A stretch of DNA of 64,000 nucleotides from assembly GCF_020080835.1 (NCBI RefSeq), contig NC_058160.1:5893515-5957514 (forward strand). Direction: 5' to 3'. Under the pieces are notes generated by a model. The model had not been told where the DNA came from and searched no databases. It was given only the letters and a program-made list of their open reading frames with translations. Source of the stretch: Cotesia glomerata (lineage: Eukaryota; Arthropoda; Insecta; Hymenoptera; Braconidae). Each line of letters starts with the position of its first letter. The stretch's first letter is position 1. The position numbers and the translations under genes were made by a program. Shown here in pieces: positions 59,447 to 64,000 of this stretch.

Positions 59447-59999
59447 TATGATGAAGTTGAAAAAGTAAGAAATAGATTTTGAAAATAACTTTTAGAACTT
59501 CTCTTAATGAATTTTAAAACAACAATATGCTACGAAAACAAGTTAGTAAAAAATGTAATTAACAAATCATTATTTCATAAGATGATAAAAATAGCTTTAT
59601 TTCTTTATACTATAAATTTTATATTAAGAATAATTTTATCGAAATTCCGAAGAGAATTATCTTAAAATTATCACTAATAGCAATTTAATGTCACACCTAA
59701 GATATCACAATTTTCTTTATTTTTAAAAATAAAAAAAAAATTGAAAGAGTAGATCTTGGAAAAAATGATTAGTTGTATAAATTACATACAACGATATTAA
59801 AAATCTAAAAATTTGATTGCTATTAAACTCTAACCTTTATGTCCTTGACCAACTTCAACATAAACAATATTACTGATGTTCGATATCAGTTATCTAATGA
59901 TTTTTTTTTATCACAGTCATTAAATGCTTTGAAAGATAATATAAATTTTATATTTTATTGGAAAACAGTAATTATTATGTAAATATCTCTCAAATACAT
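59447..59999. other. Intergenic, AT-rich, no gene seen
   Basis: Upstream flank of the 116-aa gene; no clear TATA box found. Confidence 0.45.
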
Positions 60000-60490
60000 G
60001 CTGGTCGCGAGCTAATGCCTCCACTTTAGATGATCTTCGCAAGCACTTCAAATTAAACAATTTGACTAATCGTCGTCAGGTCGCCGACATGGCTTTTTTT
60101 TACAAGGTGGTCAATGGAATCATTGACGCCCCGGACATCTGCAGCAGCTTCGAATTTGCGCCTGCCAACATAATGTTGAGGCGCAAAAGGTTACTGAAAA
60201 CTACTAAGTCTTCAAAAAACTATGTGGTGAATGGACCTCATGACAGAATAGCAAACCTGGTGAATAAATTAAATGGCGAAGTGGAATTCTACGGTGGTAC
60301 CTTCAGTGCTTTTATGTCAAACATTAAAAAACAGTTACTTATGTACACATAAACTACACAAAATTTTCTTTTTCTCGTTCTCTGCTTCAACTTAAATCAT
60401 AATTTAATTTTCTTTAATTTATGTTAGTTAATTTTAAATAATCTTTTTTTATGTATATTGCCGATAGACGTATGTTGATTAATAAATAAA
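60000..60490 (+). pseudogene. 5'-truncated LINE, RT C-terminus and 3' UTR
   Basis: The frame (about 60020-60352) ends in a region typical of Jockey-like reverse transcriptase tails: TNRRQVADMAFFYKVVNGII, then LRRKRLLKTTKSSKNYVVN, ending in TAA at 60350. A 3' UTR of about 130 bases and AATAAATAAATTATTTTTT follow. Palm motifs and everything upstream are lost. It is a different LINE from the one at 43-44 kb. Confidence 0.8.
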
Positions 60491-60499
60491 TTATTTTTT

Positions 60500-62230
60500 A
60501 AACCCGAAAATAACAAAATTAATTAGTGTACAATATTTTACGTGAAAAAATTTTTATGTATTGCAATATCAGGCTATGTATGAGAATAAAAAAATGATTT
60601 GATATAATTTTTTATCTTTTAAAGAAATTGATACGTTAATTACCATGTTTTACTAGATAAAAATTGGTTTAGTAGTTGCTTAAACTAACAACAAATATCA
60701 GATTATCCTCAGGAGAGTAAAAAAATATTTATTTTATTTCAGAACTGAACACCGCAGACTTAACTCTTTCTGCCGGATTTTTAACACTAGGGCCATATAT
60801 GAAATTTTTTTTACGGGAAGCTAAGAAAATTTATCGGAAGATTTAACTTATTTTGGAGCAAGAAAAAATTATCTTGACAAGAAAACTTTCTTAACTAAAA
60901 AAAAAACTTTCTTATATAAAAAAAAAGGTATCGTATTCCTAAATGTTTCTTTGGGTGAAGAAAATTAGTTCTTCATCATAAATTTTTTTTTCAGAGTAAT
61001 ATTGAAAATTTAAATCTCAACGAAAAACAATGGGTTGCGGTCAACCAGTCAGATCGACAACATTCCGAATTATTAAAACTCTAGAAAATTAAAAATTCCG
61101 CTACATTCAAAGTTTGTAAAGTACATTAGCTTAAATAGAATACCAGCCGAAAAACAATTTTGTAAATTATAAAACACCGGGTTATCGAATATAAGTAAAT
61201 ATAAATCTTATATTTCTCAAGAGTTAAAATTAATTTTATTTCGAAAAAGGTTCGTTCCGACGTATATTCATCCGAATACTCATCTATCCGAATAATGATT
61301 CGGCCGAAAATTACTCATCCAAAAAATTGGAAATTTTTCTTAGATGGTCCACCTTTACAAGCATGAAATTTGAGTGTTTTATATACATACTTGTAAATTA
61401 AAATAAAATTAATTTAAAAAAATGAATTAATTTAAAATTAATTTTAAAAAATTTCTAATCTAAATATAAAATTATTTACATTTTTCGGCTAAATGAGTGT
61501 TCGTCTATTCATTCATTTTGGCGTACAAATTTTCGTTGTTATGTTTTTTAATTTATTGAGACTTTGTGACTTTGAAAGATTCTATTAATATAGCTTTAGT
61601 TTTTTCTTTATTTAAGACTATATTTTTCGGAATTTTAAATTTTGGAAAATTAATTATTTTAAATTAAATTTAATATTTACTTTCTAAGTTCTAGTAATTT
61701 ATTAATTCGGAATGTTGTCAATCTTACTAGTTGACTGCAACATAAAACAATGTTAACATTGTTTGAAAATTTCAGAAAATTTTAGAAGTAAAAATTTGAA
61801 AATCATTCAATATAATTCTATACATCTTTTTTTATTGAATGGAAAGAAATTTATATTTAATTTCGAGATTAAATGTGCAATTAAATAGTTTCTTAAGGGC
61901 AATAGAATACTAATGAATCTAAATAACAATTGCCCCACCCATCCACGGGAGAGTCTCGGGGTATTGATCATTCTAGCAATGGAGGATAATATGGAGAAGT
62001 AAAAGGAAGATGTGGATGCTGTTAGTAGTAGTAGTAGAGACGAACGTTTGGGTCGTCCTACGGAGTTTATATAACTCGAGCGTTCATGATATATATTTGC
62101 GTCTCTTATTAAATACAAATGAAAAAGAGAGAAGGATAGAGAAAGAGAGAAAGATAAATGTATAAATGTAGAAAGCTCTTGTGAGTTGCTAGTATAGGTC
62201 GGTGTAGCTTTGGTGAAGCCGATAGGGCTC
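60500..62230. other. Intergenic, no gene seen; GTA-repeat near the promoter
   Basis: AT-rich to about 61900, then GC-richer. A GTAGTAGTAGTAG run lies near 62025 and GA-rich repeats (AGAGAGAAGG) near 62125. No open frame of note. Confidence 0.45.
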
Positions 62231-62251
62231 TGGCGAGTGTAATGGTGTCAG

Positions 62252-62374
62252 TATATAAGGTACAACAACCAACGTCTGCTTCTGACAGGCCATTACCACT
62301 GTACAAACGCAAGCACGGGAGAGGAAGGAAAAAAGTGAAAAGTTTCGAGGACCATCGTGCACTTGGTTTAGCGT
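62252..62374 (+). promoter_or_regulatory. TATA promoter and probable non-coding first exon
   Basis: TATATAAGG at 62252-62260 with a predicted start near 62282. The following 90 bases are GC-rich, lack a long frame, and end at TTTAGC/GTAAAA (donor at about 62373), then AT-rich sequence. This looks like exon 1 of a + strand gene whose coding exons lie beyond the window. It could equally be a spurious GC island. Confidence 0.45.
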
Positions 62375-62399
62375 AAAAAATTTTTTTTAAAATGTCGAT

Positions 62400-63605
62400 A
62401 TTGAAATATAAAAGTAAAAAGAGTAAAATATTTTTATATATAGTTTATCAACTTGTTTAAACCTCACAAAGGACTTTTGTACAAAAAACTAATCATGGAC
62501 TTATTTAAAATTTTAATTATTTGCTTGAATAAATTTAATTTCATGTAATTTATTGTTGAAGAAAAATTTTACTTAAATAAATTTTTTAAAAAGTAAATAA
62601 AATTCTGTTGAGGTGTAATATTTAGAAAAAATTTAAGATGCTTGAAATTTCACCGAAAAAATTATAAAAATCGCGTTCTTAATGCCGACAGTGTCTGTAT
62701 TAATAAACAAAAATTAACTTGATTTATAAGCCTAAATTTTAAACCAAGAATGATATTCTAAAGAATTAAATCCCTAAAAATGGAGAAGAAAAATTTTTAG
62801 GCCGAGTAAAATTATTTTTAAACAAGAACGATTTATTAAATCAACTTTTCTACTTAATTTAAGATGGTTCAACTCTTCATAATGATGTTCTTGATTCAAG
62901 ATTTTTAAAAGATCTTAAAAATAAACTTCGTTCGAATGAATAATGTCTACTTTTATTGATGAATTGATTATTCGATAATTTTATCTATATTTGACATCAT
63001 TATTAATGAGAATACATATATTATTTATCAAATATATAAGGTAAGTTCAAATGGTTGTTTTTTTGGAGTTAATAATTAATCACATTATAAGAAATAATAA
63101 CACGAATACTTATAAACATTTTTTTGGTTCAAAGTATTTAAGTCCCAATATAGTATGAAGTATATTAGTATGCATGAAAAAAATCGTAGGAAAAAATACA
63201 ATTATCACATCGTAATCCAGGACCAGACTTTCAATATCTTCATTTTTATAATTTTACATTTTAAAATCTACAACGTTACATCGTAAAAATTCGGTGAAAA
63301 GTAATCAATTTACGAATTTTTACAATGTAAAATAATCACAAAAGTTTCTCGACAAGACAGCTCTCGTATGATTTTTCTCAAAATTTCTGTTTTACTCCAT
63401 AATTATGATTTATAATACTTCATACGTGTATATTTCAAATGTATGCAGAAAAAATTTAGTCTCATCATAAATTTAATTCTCAAATTCATACTTAAAAAAA
63501 AAAATGAATTATAATAAATTTATCAGAAAACCATTTTAAATTTCTTCCAATAATATGTAAATTTTTTTTTTTTTTTTCGTAAGTAATTGTTCTTTGCAAC
63601 AATAA
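62400..63605. other. Probable intron or intergenic, AT-rich
   Basis: No gene seen. Bases about 62720-62920 contain inverted CCAAGAAT/ATTCAAGA-type stretches like the ACTGATAAA elements in hemolectin introns, but are too diverged to bound. Confidence 0.4.
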
Positions 63606-63610
63606 AATTA

Positions 63611-63788
63611 CACAGTAAAAAATATTGCTTCATTGTATCAAAAAATGTTGTTAACATTTTTTTTTGTTCAATATTTTACACTTTTTCGTGTTAATTATCT
63701 TAAATCAACACAAAAAAATGTTAAATATTTAACAAAAAGTTTTTCTGACCCAAATTTTTTTAATACAACACTAAATTTTTTTATTGTG
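63611..63788. mobile_element. TA-flanked MITE (TIR CACAGTAAAAAAT), second copy
   Basis: Starts CACAGTAAAAAATATTGCTT and ends AATTTTTTTATTGTG. The inner TTAAATATTTAACA/TGTTAAA pairs match the copy at 21820-22016. More diverged than that copy. Confidence 0.75.
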
Positions 63789-64000
63789 CAAAAGTTAAAC
63801 TTTTTATACAAACAACATTTACTACTAAGTAGATCATTTTCATGTTTATGTTATTATCAGTTCAATATGAAATTTGCACTATTTAAGTAATAATGTATAT
63901 TAAACTTATTTCAGATTACTTTTCTTCATTGTCGTAATTTTTGACGTATAACAAAGTTAAAAATATTTTTTGATTCTGCTACAAAAAAAAAAAGCCAATG

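Noticed and set aside
40000..59500. Bracovirus proviral segment or other integrated virus
   Set aside because: No viral genes, no direct-repeat junction motifs that I could identify, and the genes present have ordinary introns and promoters. The secreted proteins alone are not evidence for it.
61807..62312. Two minus-strand frames near the GC-richer region
   Set aside because: Compositional, with Leu/Ser/Tyr-rich translation; they overlap the putative + strand promoter and its repeats.
1..64000. tRNA and rRNA genes
   Set aside because: I looked for the TRGYnnA and GGTTCRANYCC boxes and clear cloverleaves by eye and found none; a dedicated scan such as tRNAscan-SE would settle it.

Overview
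This window looks like a stretch of an AT-rich insect chromosome, most likely from a hymenopteran and quite possibly a parasitoid wasp. That assignment is an inference. It rests on spliced genes with short GT-AG introns, a hemolectin/hemocytin gene, SMYD4-like tandem genes, a venom-type reprolysin metalloproteinase, several small secreted-protein genes and a high load of short palindromic transposons. No bacterial or viral genes were seen.

Layout. 1-6 kb holds two tandem SMYD4-like (TPR-MYND-SET) genes on the + strand; the first is cut by the window edge and the second has lost SET catalytic residues. 6.5-23.4 kb is one large minus-strand gene, hemolectin/hemocytin. I rebuilt it as 25 exons that keep one open frame (11,814 nt, 3,937 aa), with a signal peptide, sushi/EGF modules, five VWD units, Mucin2-WxxW, chitin-binding, two F5/8C (discoidin), LDLa and VWC modules and a C-terminal cystine knot. 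23.4-30.3 kb is gene-poor and repeat-rich. 30.4-35.5 kb is an 11-exon UPF1/senataxin-type SF1 helicase gene (727 aa). 36.6-40 kb is a nested transposon pile: a solo LTR inside a palindromic element, with a piggyBac-type MITE inside the LTR.

40-59.5 kb is the most unusual region. It has a 298-aa secreted zinc metalloproteinase with its own TATA box and leader intron, a 35-aa secreted peptide gene, two tandem paralogous secreted proteins of no recognised family (198 and 167 aa), a single-exon BTB protein, an intronless truncated copy of the splicing factor CWC22 (MIF4G part only) and a 116-aa secreted protein. LINE fragments, a Penelope-like element with a hammerhead-type motif and many MITEs lie between them. 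The secreted genes share a simple architecture (signal-peptide exon, phase-0 intron, short second part), which fits a venom, gland or teratocyte secretome cluster. The sequence alone cannot show where they are expressed.

60-64 kb has a truncated LINE tail, a GC-richer TATA promoter with a probable non-coding first exon of a gene beyond the right edge, and another MITE.

Exon borders were set by hand from GT-AG signals, phase continuity and protein similarity; they are predictions. Family names come from motif recognition, not from searches.
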